Source: a virus. From it: DNA of 26,704 bases. Position numbers and translations under genes: made by a program. Every line of letters begins with the position of its first letter. The stretch's first letter is position 1. The notes under the pieces are model-generated. The model did not search any database. It saw only the letters and a program-made list of their open reading frames with translations, and was not told the DNA's origin. The stretch lies in the IMG/VR virus record IMGVR_UViG_3300001460_000100, positions 5,713 to 32,416 of that record, one strand, 5' to 3'. Below are positions 10,021 to 20,300 of this stretch, one piece after another.

Positions 10021-11458
10021 CGCTCGGGCGCTTGTCCGAGAGTACATAAAAAGATTTGGTGATCCTGAAGCCTTGCAAGAGGACAAAGGAGTTGCCAAGG
10101 ACCGGACTTATCGGTGGCAGGAAGATTTGTTTGAACAGCAGATTGCGTTCATCAATGACCCTGCCTCGTTTAAGACCGCGCTGTGCTCTCGTCGTGCAGG
10201 CAAAACTTACGCGGCCTGTTACTACCTCATTGAAACAGCATCTCGAAATCCAGACAGCATTTCGGCCTATATTGCCCTAACGCGAAACAGTGCCAAGCGT
10301 CTTATGTGGCTGGAGCTTAAACGGGCCAACCGTAAGTACCATATCGGGATGCACTTTAATAACTCCGAACTTATTGCTACGCTCCCCAACCGAAGCCAAC
10401 TTGTGCTGACGGGAGCAAACGATGAAGCTGATATTGATAAGTTGCGGGGTTCTGCTTACCACCTGGTTATTCTTGACGAAGCCGCAAGTTTCGGACGCCA
10501 CCTTGAAGAGCTGGTGGAAGAAGTTCTTGAGCCTGCGCTAATTGACCACAACGGCACAATGGCTATGATTGGAACACCCAACGCTGCTTGCTCGGGGATG
10601 TTTCATAGGGCATCGACCGATAAGGCCCAAGGTTACAGCAACCACCATTGGACCATCATGGAGAATCCGCACATTCCTCATGCTGAGCAATGGCTTGAGC
10701 GCCGGATGAAGCAAAAGCACTGGGACAAAACCCACCCTGTCTATATGCGGGAGTGGCAAGGAAAGTGGATACGCTCAAACGACTCTTTGATTTACAAGTA
10801 CACCGAAGAGAAGAATTTTTACGTAGACATCCCTCACCACGAGCATGACTTTGATTTTATTCTCGGGGTGGATTTAGGTTATGAGGATGCCACAGCTTTC
10901 GTTATCGGTGCTTATTGCCCGGAGCTGCCTGATTTCTATATTGTTGACTGCTACAAAGAAACCAAGATGATACCGGCCCAAATTGCTCAAAAAATCAAAG
11001 AGCTTGATTCACAGTATGATTTCACTATCATGGTCGCCGACACGGGGGGTCTTGGTAAGTCTATTGTGGAAGAATTTCGACATCGTTACGAGTTACCAAT
11101 ACGCGCAGCAGAAAAGCGTAACAAGGCGTCCTATATTGAACTGATGAACTCAGACCTACACTGCGGTTTTATAAAGGTCTTTGAAGGGTGCGAGTTACTA
11201 GATGAGTGGGATTTACTCCAGTGGGACGAAGACAGAAAAAAAGAAGATTCGCGTTTTGAGAATCACCTCTCGGATGCGTGTTTATATGCGTGGCGTGAGA
11301 GCAAGCATTACACGTACAAGCAAAAGGCTATTGCGCCAAAGCATGGAACTCCTGAGTATTATGATGCTCTAGAAGAACAGATTTGGTCAGACAAGGCCGA
11401 AGCAATCGATAAAGAAGACGGACAAGCATGGTGGGAAAATGAATGGACGCTGAACTAG
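9995..11458 (+). CDS. terL: Terminase large subunit
   Basis: This 487-aa protein is the ATP-driven DNA packaging motor with its headful/end-cutting nuclease. The ATPase shows Walker A CSRRAGKT (64-71), Walker B LVILDEA (157-163) and coupling motif GTPNA (193-197). The C-terminal RNase H-like nuclease shows D293 in GVDLGYEDATAF, D349 in MVADTGGLGKS and D427 in ENHLSDACLYAW, the three expected acidic positions. Length is normal for the family. The ATG at 9995 lies 26 bases inside the previous gene. The arginine before the Walker lysine (SRRAGKT) is common in phage terminases. It docks on the portal encoded from 11668. Confidence 0.96.
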   Translation: MGKSPPKHDARALVREYIKRFGDPEALQEDKGVAKDRTYRWQEDLFEQQIAFINDPASFKTALCSRRAGKTYAACYYLIETASRNPDSISAYIALTRNSAKRLMWLELKRANRKYHIGMHFNNSELIATLPNRSQLVLTGANDEADIDKLRGSAYHLVILDEAASFGRHLEELVEEVLEPALIDHNGTMAMIGTPNAACSGMFHRASTDKAQGYSNHHWTIMENPHIPHAEQWLERRMKQKHWDKTHPVYMREWQGKWIRSNDSLIYKYTEEKNFYVDIPHHEHDFDFILGVDLGYEDATAFVIGAYCPELPDFYIVDCYKETKMIPAQIAQKIKELDSQYDFTIMVADTGGLGKSIVEEFRHRYELPIRAAEKRNKASYIELMNSDLHCGFIKVFEGCELLDEWDLLQWDEDRKKEDSRFENHLSDACLYAWRESKHYTYKQKAIAPKHGTPEYYDALEEQIWSDKAEAIDKEDGQAWWENEWTLN

Positions 11459-11649
11459 AAGAAATAATTGAAGCCGCTAAGAAGCATGGTCTTAAGCGGT
11501 TGCGGGTTGGTGATATCGAAGTAGAGCTATGGGACAAGCCCCAGATTCGACGCGCTCAGGTACAAGCAGTTCCTGAAACGTCGAGCACAAAGGGTCTTTC
11601 CGAAGATGAGCAATACTTTGAAGACTTATTTTATTCAGCAGGTGGTTAA
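11443..11649 (+). CDS. Small hypothetical protein, 68 aa
   Basis: Begins MDAELEEIIEAAKKHGLKRL, an amphipathic helix, followed by a short strand pair (RVGDIEVELWD) and an acidic, flexible C-terminus (SEDEQYFEDLFYSAGG). It overlaps the terminase by 16 bases and ends 18 bases before the portal. Small proteins at this place are frequent in podovirus-like genomes but have no known shared function. Not recognised further. Confidence 0.7.
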   Translation: MDAELEEIIEAAKKHGLKRLRVGDIEVELWDKPQIRRAQVQAVPETSSTKGLSEDEQYFEDLFYSAGG

Positions 11650-11667
11650 CTTGCGGGGAGTCTCAAA

Positions 11668-13515
11668 ATGAAAAAGCTAGGGTATTGGTGGAACGAGCAA
11701 ACAGAACCTCACGATCTTGTATTTGAGGTAGTTGAGCACTTAACGAACAATCAGGGTTACCACTCAACAAACAACATCAACCACGCACGCCTTTACGGCA
11801 ACATTAGTTATCGCGATTTGGGAAGCGGTAATTTAGTCCAGCGAGCCAAGACAAGCGCAAAGAACCGCGTAACGCTAAACATCATTCAATCTATGTGTGA
11901 TACCGTTACAGCGCGAGTTGCTAAAGCTAAACCTATGGCCACCTACTTAACAACTGGCGGCGACTGGGCAATGCAGCGAAAAGCTAAAAGCTTAACCAAG
12001 TTTACCGCAGGCCAGTTCTATGGTTCCGACATCTACAAGGTTGCCCCGAAGGTATTTTTAGACGCTTGCGTTTTTGGTACGGGCGTCATGAAAATACATG
12101 AGTATGACGGTGAAATTATATGCGAGCGCGTTTTTCCTGACGAAATTATTGTCGATGACCTAGAGGCTCGCAACGGCAACCCACGCCAGATGTTTCAGCG
12201 AAAGATTGTAGACAAACAAGTCCTAGCTTCGCTTTTCCCTGAGTTTGCAAAGCAAATTGAAGAAGCTTCTCCGTTAGAGGACGACGATTCCTTATACAGA
12301 GCCAGTGAGCAAATTGAATGCCTTGAAGCTTGGCACTTACCTAGCTCAAAAGGCGCGAAAGACGGTCGCCACGTTATTACGATTGAAAACGCAACCTTGC
12401 TTGATGATTCTTGGGAGCGCGATGGCTTTCCGTTTGCATTTATTCACTGGACGAGCCGATTGCTTGGTTTTTGGGGGCAAGGGCTCGCAGAACAGCTTAC
12501 TGGCATCCAGGTAGAGATAAACCGCTTGCTGCGGAACATCCAACAGCAAATGCACCTCGCAACACCGAAGGTTTTTGTTGAAAGTGGCTCTAAAATCTCA
12601 AAAGCTCACATAAACAACGAAATTTGGGGCGTAATTGAGTATGCAGGCACTCCGCCGCAGTTTTTTGTCCCTAAAACCGTTTCCGGTGAGATATTTAGTC
12701 ACTTAGACCGTCTATTCAACCGTGCATACGAAATTGCGGGTGTAAGTCAGCTTGCAGCGGGTGCAAAGAAGCCAGCGGGCCTGGAATCGGGCGTTGCGCT
12801 TCGAGAGTTTCAAGATATTGAGTCCGAGCGGTTTTTAATGGTCGCAAAAGCTTACGAGCAGCTATTTCTAGACGCAGCAGCTCAAATGATTGATATTGCG
12901 CGTGAAGTGTCCGAAAGAGGCGATGAGCTTGAGGTTATTAGTCACGGCGACGATGATATCGAAAAGATTAAGTGGTCAGACATCGATTTAGACCGAGATG
13001 AGTATGTGATGAAGGTTTACCCAACCTCACTTCTGCCTACAACGCCTGCGGCAAAGCTCCAGAAGGTTATCGAAATGCTGCAAGCTGGAATGATTTCACA
13101 GCAAGAGGCCAAATCCTTGCTTGATTACCCTGATTTAGAGTCTGTAAACAGCATGGCAACGGCGTCACAAGAGCTGTTCAATATGATTATTGAGCGTATT
13201 CTTGAAAAGGGTATTTACCAGTCTCCGGAACCGTACATGAACTTGTCTATGGGTATCGGGATGATGCAATCTGCTTACTTGCGGGCCAAGATTAACCAAG
13301 TTCCCGAAGCTCGGTTGGACTTGTTTAGACGATTTATCGAAGACTCCATTGGTATGCTTGCGAAGATGCAAGCAGCGGCGCAACCACAAGCACCGATGCC
13401 TATGGGGCCTATGGGGCCGGGACCAGACGCTCCCCAACAAGGAGCACCCCCGGCAGGAATGCCGGATGGAGTAGCGGCGGCTGAAATGGCTGCTGCGCCC
13501 ATCCCAACAGCGTAA
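11668..13515 (+). CDS. Portal protein
   Basis: The 615-aa product has the size, place and character of a phage portal (head-to-tail connector): an N-terminal region with LTNNQGYHSTNNINHARLYG, a conserved-looking core of mixed strands (DACVFGTGVMKIHEYDGEI, then RVFPDEIIVDD), the long helical crown region and a C-terminal tail (about 565-615) of low complexity rich in Pro, Gly, Met and Ala. It would form the dodecameric channel at one capsid vertex through which DNA enters and leaves. GGGGAG lies 7 bases before the ATG. The long low-complexity tail is unusual in composition and might reach into the capsid. Confidence 0.85.
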   Translation: MKKLGYWWNEQTEPHDLVFEVVEHLTNNQGYHSTNNINHARLYGNISYRDLGSGNLVQRAKTSAKNRVTLNIIQSMCDTVTARVAKAKPMATYLTTGGDWAMQRKAKSLTKFTAGQFYGSDIYKVAPKVFLDACVFGTGVMKIHEYDGEIICERVFPDEIIVDDLEARNGNPRQMFQRKIVDKQVLASLFPEFAKQIEEASPLEDDDSLYRASEQIECLEAWHLPSSKGAKDGRHVITIENATLLDDSWERDGFPFAFIHWTSRLLGFWGQGLAEQLTGIQVEINRLLRNIQQQMHLATPKVFVESGSKISKAHINNEIWGVIEYAGTPPQFFVPKTVSGEIFSHLDRLFNRAYEIAGVSQLAAGAKKPAGLESGVALREFQDIESERFLMVAKAYEQLFLDAAAQMIDIAREVSERGDELEVISHGDDDIEKIKWSDIDLDRDEYVMKVYPTSLLPTTPAAKLQKVIEMLQAGMISQQEAKSLLDYPDLESVNSMATASQELFNMIIERILEKGIYQSPEPYMNLSMGIGMMQSAYLRAKINQVPEARLDLFRRFIEDSIGMLAKMQAAAQPQAPMPMGPMGPGPDAPQQGAPPAGMPDGVAAAEMAAAPIPTA

Positions 13516-13532
13516 CAACGCAAGAGGTTAAT

Positions 13533-14423
13533 ATGTCAGAAGAAGTTGTGCAGGAAGCGGCTGCTGAAGAAGCACCAAGTCAAGAATTAATGGAAGATGT
13601 AGCTGACGAGGCTGTTGAATCCGCCGAAGCTCCCGAGGCCCCCGAAGCCCCGCCGGAGCCCGAGCGCCCGGATTTTTCTCGGCAGTTTGCAGCCTTAGCC
13701 CGGAAAGAACGGGCCTTAAGGCAAAAAGAGCAAGAAATAGCCAGTTTCTCAAAGCAGCGCGAGCAGTTTGAGGGAAACTCTACGCGCTTGGCTGATTTGC
13801 AAAAACTGGCAAAAGAAAACCCTGCCAAACTTCTTGGCGAGCTTGGAATTAACTACGAAGAGTTAACAAACCAAGTCATTAATGAGGGTAACCCTACAGA
13901 AGAGCAGAAGCTTCGTCGGCAAAACGAGGTGCTTCAAGAGCGTATTCAAAAGATAGAGGACATTTATACGAAGCAGCGCGAAGAGACTGAGCAGTACCAG
14001 ATAAAAGCTGCCCACACTCAGTTGGTTGACAATATTAAGAATTTCGTAGACGATAGTAATACCTTCGAGATGGTGCAGCACCACAACGCCTATTCTCTTG
14101 TCGGTGAGGTAATGCAGCAGCATTACAATACAACGCAAGAGGTGATGGAATATGGACATGCGGCAAAGCTCGTCGAGGACCACTTTATGGCGGAAGCCGA
14201 GCGTTACTTAGGCAGCAGCAAGCTGCAAGCAAGATTTCGTGAGTTAGATAAACCACGCGAGTCAGAGACTCCAGAAGCCGCCGAGCAAGCAGTGAAACGG
14301 GTGAAAACACTTAGCAACAGTGACGTTGCTAAAAAAACGGAAACATCCGGCAGCACGTTAGAGAGCAAGGAAAAATCGCTCGAACGTGTCGCTGCTATGA
14401 TCAAATGGGGCGCTACGCCCTAA
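13533..14423 (+). CDS. Capsid scaffolding protein
   Basis: A 296-aa acidic, highly helical protein directly before the major capsid gene, the standard site of a scaffold. The N-terminal 50 residues are almost only Glu, Ala, Pro, Val and Asp (VQEAAAEEAPSQ, EAPEAPEAPPEPERP). The centre is coiled coil (KERALRQKEQEIASFSKQRE, RRQNEVLQERIQKIEDIY), and the C-terminal 60 residues are basic and Ser/Thr-rich, ending AAMIKWGATP. In other phages a helical, basic C-terminus binds the coat protein. It would direct procapsid assembly and leave or be degraded. No protease gene is seen nearby. The ribosome site AGAGG precedes the ATG. Confidence 0.82.
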   Translation: MSEEVVQEAAAEEAPSQELMEDVADEAVESAEAPEAPEAPPEPERPDFSRQFAALARKERALRQKEQEIASFSKQREQFEGNSTRLADLQKLAKENPAKLLGELGINYEELTNQVINEGNPTEEQKLRRQNEVLQERIQKIEDIYTKQREETEQYQIKAAHTQLVDNIKNFVDDSNTFEMVQHHNAYSLVGEVMQQHYNTTQEVMEYGHAAKLVEDHFMAEAERYLGSSKLQARFRELDKPRESETPEAAEQAVKRVKTLSNSDVAKKTETSGSTLESKEKSLERVAAMIKWGATP

Positions 14424-14438
14424 TTTTGGAGTTATAAA

Positions 14439-15656
14439 ATGGCAAGTCCACTCGACGTAGGTACAGTAACCGAAGCTCTTAAAGAGCACTATAAACCACT
14501 CCGTGTTCAGAACATGGTTTACAAAGACAATCCGCTTTTCGCGATGATGCCGAAATACACAAAGTTTGGCGGCGAGAATATGCCGATTCCTTTGCTTTAC
14601 GCCAATCCGCAGCGCCGAAGTGCAACTTTTGCGACTGGTCAAGCTAACACGTCTACTTCAGCGTTAAAGCAATTTTTGCTGACACGGGTAAAAGATTATT
14701 CTTTCGCAAGTATTACCGGAGAGTCCATCAAGGCGACCGAGCGAGACAGCGATGCTTTCTTGCGATATGCCACAATGGAAATCGATGGTGCTCTTCACTC
14801 ACTGACTCGCTCTCTTGCGGTTGCGATGTATCGTGACGGAAGCGGTAGCATTGGTCAGTCGGAAGACAACCCTGACGGCAATTATGCAAACCTTACGCTT
14901 ATCAACGCAGATGACGTAACCAACTTTGAAGTGGGTATGGAAATCGCTTTTTACGCTGACTCTAGCGGTAAGCCTGGAGCAGATAGAGGCCAAAACCGGA
15001 TTATCCAGTCAATTGACCGTAATGCGGCTACCAAGCAAATTACTTTTACTGCAAACATTCACGTTGATGTTGCTTACACTGACCACTTGGTTATTGCTGG
15101 CGATAAAGATGCGAAAGTGACTGGCCTTGATGGTTGGGTTCCTTCAGCAGCTCCAGCCGCAACTGCATTCTTTGGCGTTGACCGAACGGCAGACGTGACT
15201 CGCTTGGGTGGTAATCGCTTCGATGGTTCAGCTCTTCCGATTGAAGAGGCATTGATTGGCGGCGCATCTCAAGTAGCTCGCGAAGGTGGTCGTCCAGACC
15301 ATTGCTTTGTTGATTTTGCTACTTTTGCAAATCTTGAAAAAGCTCTTGGCTCAAAAGTTGTTTACAGTGAGTCAAAAGCGCGTGACGTAGATATCGGCTT
15401 TGCTGGCATCGATGTTCGTGGACCACGCGGAACAATCAAGGTTATTCCTGATCAAAACTGTCAGCCAAACGTTGCTTGGATGCTTCAGATGGATACCTGG
15501 AGCCTCAACACTTTGGGTGAAGCTCCGATGTTCTTGGACCTTGATAACAACCGTATGCTCCGCGAAAGTGCGGCAGATGCTTACGAAGTGCGCCTTGGCT
15601 ACTACGGTCAAATCGCTTGCAACGCTCCGGGTTACAACTGCCGCGTAGCACTATAA
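14439..15656 (+). CDS. Major capsid protein
   Basis: 405 residues, the expected size for an HK97-fold coat protein without a long N-terminal scaffold domain. It begins MASPLDVGTVTEALKEHYKP, then KDNPLFAMMPKYTKFGGE, a pattern seen at the start of several podovirus coat proteins. A long helix with YATMEIDGALHSLTRSLAVA (about 109-130) fits the HK97 spine helix, followed by a domain carrying an insertion (AKVTGLDGWVPSAAPA) and a C-terminal part with CFVDFATFANLEKAL. Three features support identity: order after scaffold, a good ribosome site (TGGAGT), and a downstream terminator at 16277 that would give a short abundant mRNA. Codon use appears more regular than in the early genes, but I did not compute it. 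Confidence 0.88.
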   Translation: MASPLDVGTVTEALKEHYKPLRVQNMVYKDNPLFAMMPKYTKFGGENMPIPLLYANPQRRSATFATGQANTSTSALKQFLLTRVKDYSFASITGESIKATERDSDAFLRYATMEIDGALHSLTRSLAVAMYRDGSGSIGQSEDNPDGNYANLTLINADDVTNFEVGMEIAFYADSSGKPGADRGQNRIIQSIDRNAATKQITFTANIHVDVAYTDHLVIAGDKDAKVTGLDGWVPSAAPAATAFFGVDRTADVTRLGGNRFDGSALPIEEALIGGASQVAREGGRPDHCFVDFATFANLEKALGSKVVYSESKARDVDIGFAGIDVRGPRGTIKVIPDQNCQPNVAWMLQMDTWSLNTLGEAPMFLDLDNNRMLRESAADAYEVRLGYYGQIACNAPGYNCRVAL

Positions 15657-15684
15657 TTCGGACTCACTGAAGGGAGATTGAGTT

Positions 15685-16080
15685 ATGGCGAGTAGAGATT
15701 TTAAAAATGTTCAATCGTCCGAGCGAGCGGTGAAAATCGTTTACGGTCGTGCGACAATTGGCGGATCAGGGGCACCGACCCTTGACGCCAGCTCTAGCAT
15801 CGGGGTGAGAAGTATTACCCGAACCGCTGCCGGAGATTACACCATTGTACTGGGGTCATCGACTCCAGCGGCTACAGACAAGTACAGCAAACTCCTTTGG
15901 GGTGATGCGACTATTGTTGAGGCTGACGATACAGACTTACATTCTTATTTGGCGGCGGATACAGTTTCAACGGACGGTACTTTTAAGATTATTTGTACCG
16001 CTGGGGCAACAGCTACTGACCCGCCAGAAAACGCGGTTCTTTTGTTCAAAGCAGAGCTAAAGAATACCAGCGTTAAGTAA
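15685..16080 (+). CDS. Putative capsid decoration or stabilisation protein
   Basis: 131 residues, beta-rich, Gly/Ala/Thr-rich, no Cys except one near the end. The pattern GRATIGGSGAPTLD, then GVRSITRTAAGDYTIVL and a C-terminal NAVLLFKAELKN resembles small beta-sandwich proteins that sit on capsid surfaces or fibre tips. The position directly after the coat gene fits a decoration protein (head stabiliser). GGGAG precedes the ATG. Identification is by place and composition only; a minor structural protein of another type remains possible. Confidence 0.5.
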   Translation: MASRDFKNVQSSERAVKIVYGRATIGGSGAPTLDASSSIGVRSITRTAAGDYTIVLGSSTPAATDKYSKLLWGDATIVEADDTDLHSYLAADTVSTDGTFKIICTAGATATDPPENAVLLFKAELKNTSVK

Positions 16081-16090
16081 GGAGCTTGCC

Positions 16091-16273
16091 ATGAAAGGCA
16101 AAGGTAATCTTGCCCTTATGATTCTTAAAAAGGCCAAAGAAGAAGGCCCGGAAGAGGATGATAGCGGCTTGATGAAGAAGGAGGCAGGGGAGAAATTCCT
16201 CAAGGCCATCCAAGAGAATGATGCCGATGCGGTCGTCAGTGCGATGTCCGACTTGGCAACCATGATGGATTAA
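16091..16273 (+). CDS. Small hypothetical protein, 60 aa
   Basis: A charged helical peptide: MKGKGNLALMILKKAKEEG, then an acidic linker and EKFLKAIQENDADAVVSAMS. Its C-terminal half has the form of short phage proteins often found next to head genes (ALxxxDxxxLxxAL-like helices), from memory and without a named family. TAAGGAG overlapping the previous stop is its ribosome site. The terminator follows immediately, so it is the last gene of the capsid transcript. Confidence 0.7.
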   Translation: MKGKGNLALMILKKAKEEGPEEDDSGLMKKEAGEKFLKAIQENDADAVVSAMSDLATMMD

Positions 16274-16276
16274 TTG

Positions 16277-16304
16277 AGTGGGGGCTACGTGCCCCCACTT
16301 TTCC
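16277..16304 (+). terminator. Intrinsic terminator after the capsid block
   Basis: AGTGGGGGC and GCCCCCACT form a perfect 9-bp GC-rich stem around the 5-base loop TACGT, followed by TTTCC and more T. It stands between the capsid block and the adaptor gene and probably gives high expression of coat genes with reduced read-through to the tail genes. Confidence 0.93.
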
Positions 16305-16318
16305 TTTAGGGGATAGGT

Positions 16319-17035
16319 ATGCCGAAGAATCTAACAACGCTTCAAAACCTTGTTGATCGTGTGCGGCAGCGAGCCGATATGATTGGCTCGGCTTTTGTCT
16401 CCGACGCCGAAGTAATCAGCTATATCAATGTAGCAATGGCTGAGATTCACGATGTTCTCGTAACCAAGTTTGAAGACTATTATATTAGCTCGGAAGAATA
16501 CGTTTTACCTGGAGCTAACGGCGCTGCTTTGCCTGATACATTTTACAAGGCCCTCGGTGTTGATTTTGACGTTGGTGGGATTACCTATCGGTTAAAGCCT
16601 TACTCGTTTCAAGAGAGGGCAACGTATAACTCTCCTGGAATGATTGCTTCGACGATAACAAATACGCTTTATCATATTCAGGGCAATGTCATTAAATTTA
16701 TCCCAAGCCCCACCGTGTCAGGGACAGCAACGCTTCATTATGTTCCGGAGCCCTTGCAGTTTTCCACAAGCGAGTCAGGGTACATGGATAAAACAGTCCA
16801 CGACAAGGCCCCTGCCGTGGCTTACGGCTACGAAGAGTATGTTGTTATAGATGCAGCCATTAAATGCCTTCAGAAGGAAGAATCAGACGTTCAGGTGCTA
16901 CTTGTGCAGAAGCAGCAGCAACTAGAGCGAATTGAGCAAGCCGCAGGTAAGCGAGATGCTGGGGAGTCCTATTCGATTAGCGACGTAAACGTCGGGACTA
17001 CCTCTTATTTAGACGACGCAATTAACTTGGTGTAG
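16319..17035 (+). CDS. Head-tail adaptor (connector) protein
   Basis: The 238-aa protein is helical at both ends with a beta domain between. The N-terminus (LTTLQNLVDRVRQRADMIGS, then FVSDAEVISYINVAMAEIHD) is the typical start of head-to-tail adaptor proteins, which form a ring below the portal (P22 gp4 / T7 gp11-type place). The C-terminal helix with LLVQKQQQLERIEQAAGKRD is followed by a flexible end. AGGGG and GGAT lie before the ATG, directly after the terminator. The call is supported by position and by the N-terminal helical pattern. Confidence 0.75.
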   Translation: MPKNLTTLQNLVDRVRQRADMIGSAFVSDAEVISYINVAMAEIHDVLVTKFEDYYISSEEYVLPGANGAALPDTFYKALGVDFDVGGITYRLKPYSFQERATYNSPGMIASTITNTLYHIQGNVIKFIPSPTVSGTATLHYVPEPLQFSTSESGYMDKTVHDKAPAVAYGYEEYVVIDAAIKCLQKEESDVQVLLVQKQQQLERIEQAAGKRDAGESYSISDVNVGTTSYLDDAINLV

Positions 17036-17037
17036 TT

Positions 17038-17352
17038 ATGATTCAATTTGAGCGCTACAGAACATCCGATCATCCCCTAACTCGGGTGCAGGATAAAATT
17101 GAGCAACTTGCAAACGACCTACAGGGATCCGGCTTGCTTAGTGGACGCTTGATTGAAAACATTGAATTTGCATCAAGTACGACACGCAACATTCAACACG
17201 GGCTGGGCAGGGTCTACCGTGGGTATATTGTTGTTTCCATTAATGCTAATGTAAACATTAAGGTAGATGACACTAAAAACAATAACAAAGCACAGTTCCT
17301 TGCACTACAAAGCCAAGGCACTGCCTGCACTGCTTCTTTGTGGGTGTTTTAA
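17038..17352 (+). CDS. Small virion protein, 104 aa (tail or neck component)
   Basis: Residues 50-104 contain STTRNIQHGLGRVYRGYIVV and end TACTASLWVF. The combination HGLGR...RGY...SLWVF is one I associate with short structural proteins of podovirus-like phages, often next to the neck proteins. The N-terminal half is helical (RVQDKIEQLANDLQGSG). The gene starts two bases after the adaptor stop and its stop overlaps the next ATG (TAATG). A neck or fibre-anchoring role is inference. Confidence 0.65.
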   Translation: MIQFERYRTSDHPLTRVQDKIEQLANDLQGSGLLSGRLIENIEFASSTTRNIQHGLGRVYRGYIVVSINANVNIKVDDTKNNNKAQFLALQSQGTACTASLWVF

Positions 17353-20300
17353 TGGCGCTAGAAAAGAAAACGCTTTCATTTGCGATGCTTAAAGGCATTG
17401 ATGAGAAGTCGTCAGATTCTACACGGGCACCTGACGGCTTAACGTCTTTAAGAAACATGGACTTTGGAAAAAAGGGCCAGCTAGTCAAGCGGGGCGGTTT
17501 TGTGCATGACACCAATGCCACCATTACAAAGTTTGGCGGGGGTGATATTTCTTCAGGCGTAGCCATCTCTCAATACGGCGACGAGACGTTAATTTTAGAT
17601 GGTAAGAATCTATACTCTTGGATCAAAGAAGGTGACAACGGGCAAGGCTTGCTCAATCGTGGCACTTACGTCCCTTGCACGGTTAAAAACGAATTTAAAA
17701 ATGTCCAAACAGATAAGCGTCAAAGCAATTGTCAGATTGCTGAAAAAAACGGCGTCCGTGTTTATGTTTGGGAAGAGTACGAGTTTCAGGGAAGCGACTA
17801 CAAGACGTTTGTAGACGTTGAGCACATTGCCAGCGGTGCTCGCCTTATCGAGACAACTGAAATAAGCAGCACTGCGATTGTTATTGACGGGCCAGGTGGG
17901 GGCGGAACCGCTGCCGATACAACTACGCTTTACAAGCAAGCCCAGCCGCAATGTGCTGTTATCGGAAACTATGTTTTTATTGTTTACCAGGAACGCGATG
18001 GTTCAGCAAACCACTTAAGATATCGTTCGGTAAACTGCACAAGCATTACGACCGCCGCCGCTGTTTCTTCAGAAGCCAATTTATACAAAACGGGAACAAC
18101 TGTACAAATTGAAATCGGGACAAGTTACCCTGTTTTTCAAATAGACAAATTTCTAGGCGTAACGCATTCAGATGCTATTGTTATTGCTCACACAACACCT
18201 GGAGCTAACTCAATAACAGTGGCGTACTTGACAGCAAGCGGGGCCACGCTTTCCCGGCCAGCAACTACTTTAGTAACAACGACAAACGTTTATTTTGCGC
18301 CATTCAACAAGGTTACAACCGGTGTGCCTAACGGCATAATTTTAAAATGCTTAAACGACGTAAACGCTGCATCAGAATACTCGATTGTGTTGGGGTACAC
18401 TGCCGACACTGGCGGGACATACAAAGTCGTTTTAGTTCAAATAAAAGACGACTTAAGCGCTAAGATAGACCACGCCAGTCAAAACGTATTGGCTGATGGA
18501 AGCAGTACAGGAGCATTGCATCTCTTAAGAGGGACTGCTGGCTCTGTTACCGATGAGGGCGCAATAGGCGTTTTTGTAGAAGTATATTCGCCTGCCACTG
18601 ACGTAGGTGTTCAGGGCAAGATTGTGCCGGAGCATTTTGTGCGGCTTTACTTGTTAGCACGGGGCGCGTCCACGATTGCAACTGAGTCAAACGTTGTAGC
18701 ATTTAACACTTCTGTTACTTCTGATTTTTTTAGATACAACGGGAATATTTACTGCGTACTGTCTCAAGTAAACGACAACGCGCTGCACATTGATTTTGAC
18801 GCCATTGAGCCTTCTGGAAACAGCCGGGGGCTTAACAATAACTCCGCTTTAGTAAATTTGCAGGGCGAGATAATTGGGGCGCTAAAGACAGGCAGCGCTC
18901 CGCTGTGTCTTACGTCTGACTACATAACAAACAACCCTGCTGACTTTGATGGGGGTCGAGAAAACCGGCGGTTACTTTACGGCGTGCAGCGCGTTACTTC
19001 TCGCGACAGTGCAACCGAGTTTGTGTTTGGTGCCTCTCGTCACTACGCTTACGCCTTTCACGACCCAGGGGCTTACGGCCCCGGTGATTACCCAGACAAC
19101 ATTTTTGGTGTAAGCCTGTTTGAGATTGATTTTGACCCTGCTCGAAAACTAGCCTCAGTAGACATTGAGAACGTTTGGCTAGGCAGCGGCGGGTTTATCC
19201 ATAGTTACGATGGCAACTCGGTGGTTGAAAACAACTTTCTAAACTACCCGGCAATCAAAAAGATTGAGGAAAGCTTTAACAGCGCTACGGCTACCGGCGG
19301 GTTTAGTGACAGTAAAGTTATAAAATACTGCTGCATTTATTCGTGGACAGATGCCAAGGGGAACCTTCACCAGTCAACGCCTTCTGAAATGGTTGAGCAG
19401 ACGATTACGCCCGGTAAAGCCTCAGGGGTTAGATCTATTACAGCTCCGGGCACTGGTTATGCAACAGTTATAGGTTTAGACACTACCGGGGGGTCAGGAA
19501 CCGGGTGCAAGGTAAACGTAACCGCGAACGGCGCTGGTCAGATTACGGCCGTGTCGATAGCCGGTGTGACTTTTACAGGTTCGGGGTACACTGATAACGA
19601 TGAATTAACGGTTGTTTACCCTGACGGCCCAGGCTCAGGTGGCACGTTCAGGATATCTTGCTCGGGTAAATCCGTTATTCAGGTTTCAGCTTACGTTCCA
19701 AGCCTTACAAGAAAAAAAGATGTAACCCTCAAGCTTTATCGTACTGACCATGCAGGGGCCACGTTTTACTTTGTTGCTGATATACCGATTCCAGAAAGAA
19801 CTGCGCTAACGTCTTCAATTGTCACGTATGTTGATTTACCTATAGACGAGACAGCAATTACTTCAAGGCAGATTCTTTATACAACCGACTTACCTGCTAC
19901 GGGTTTTGCGGGGTGCAGTACCGATTTAGTACGACATCAAAACAAGCTTATTTCTGCGGGAACAGATGACTCTGCGTATGCGTCAAGCGTTATTAGGGAA
20001 GGCGTGGCTCCAGGGTTTCCTCTTTTTAATCACTCTATTAATTTAACGGGTGACCCTGGAAAAATTACCGCTATTGAAAGTAACTTGGATACGCTGCTCC
20101 TTTTTACAAATAACGACGGTTATTACGTGGCAGGTTCCGGTCCTGACGTTTTAGGCCAGGGTCGGTATGGTGAGCCTCGATTATTTGCGCGAGGCCATGG
20201 AGCGTTAGAGGGTGCAGCCCACACGGATACGCCTCTCGGTGTTTTTTACCAGACTCCTCAAGGCATTCACGTAATTGGCAGGGATTTATCAATTGCCTAT

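Noticed and set aside
17340-17351. GTG start four codons upstream for the 1212-aa protein
   Set aside because: The ATG at 17352 is coupled to the upstream stop as TAATG, the arrangement also used at 20990 and 23908.
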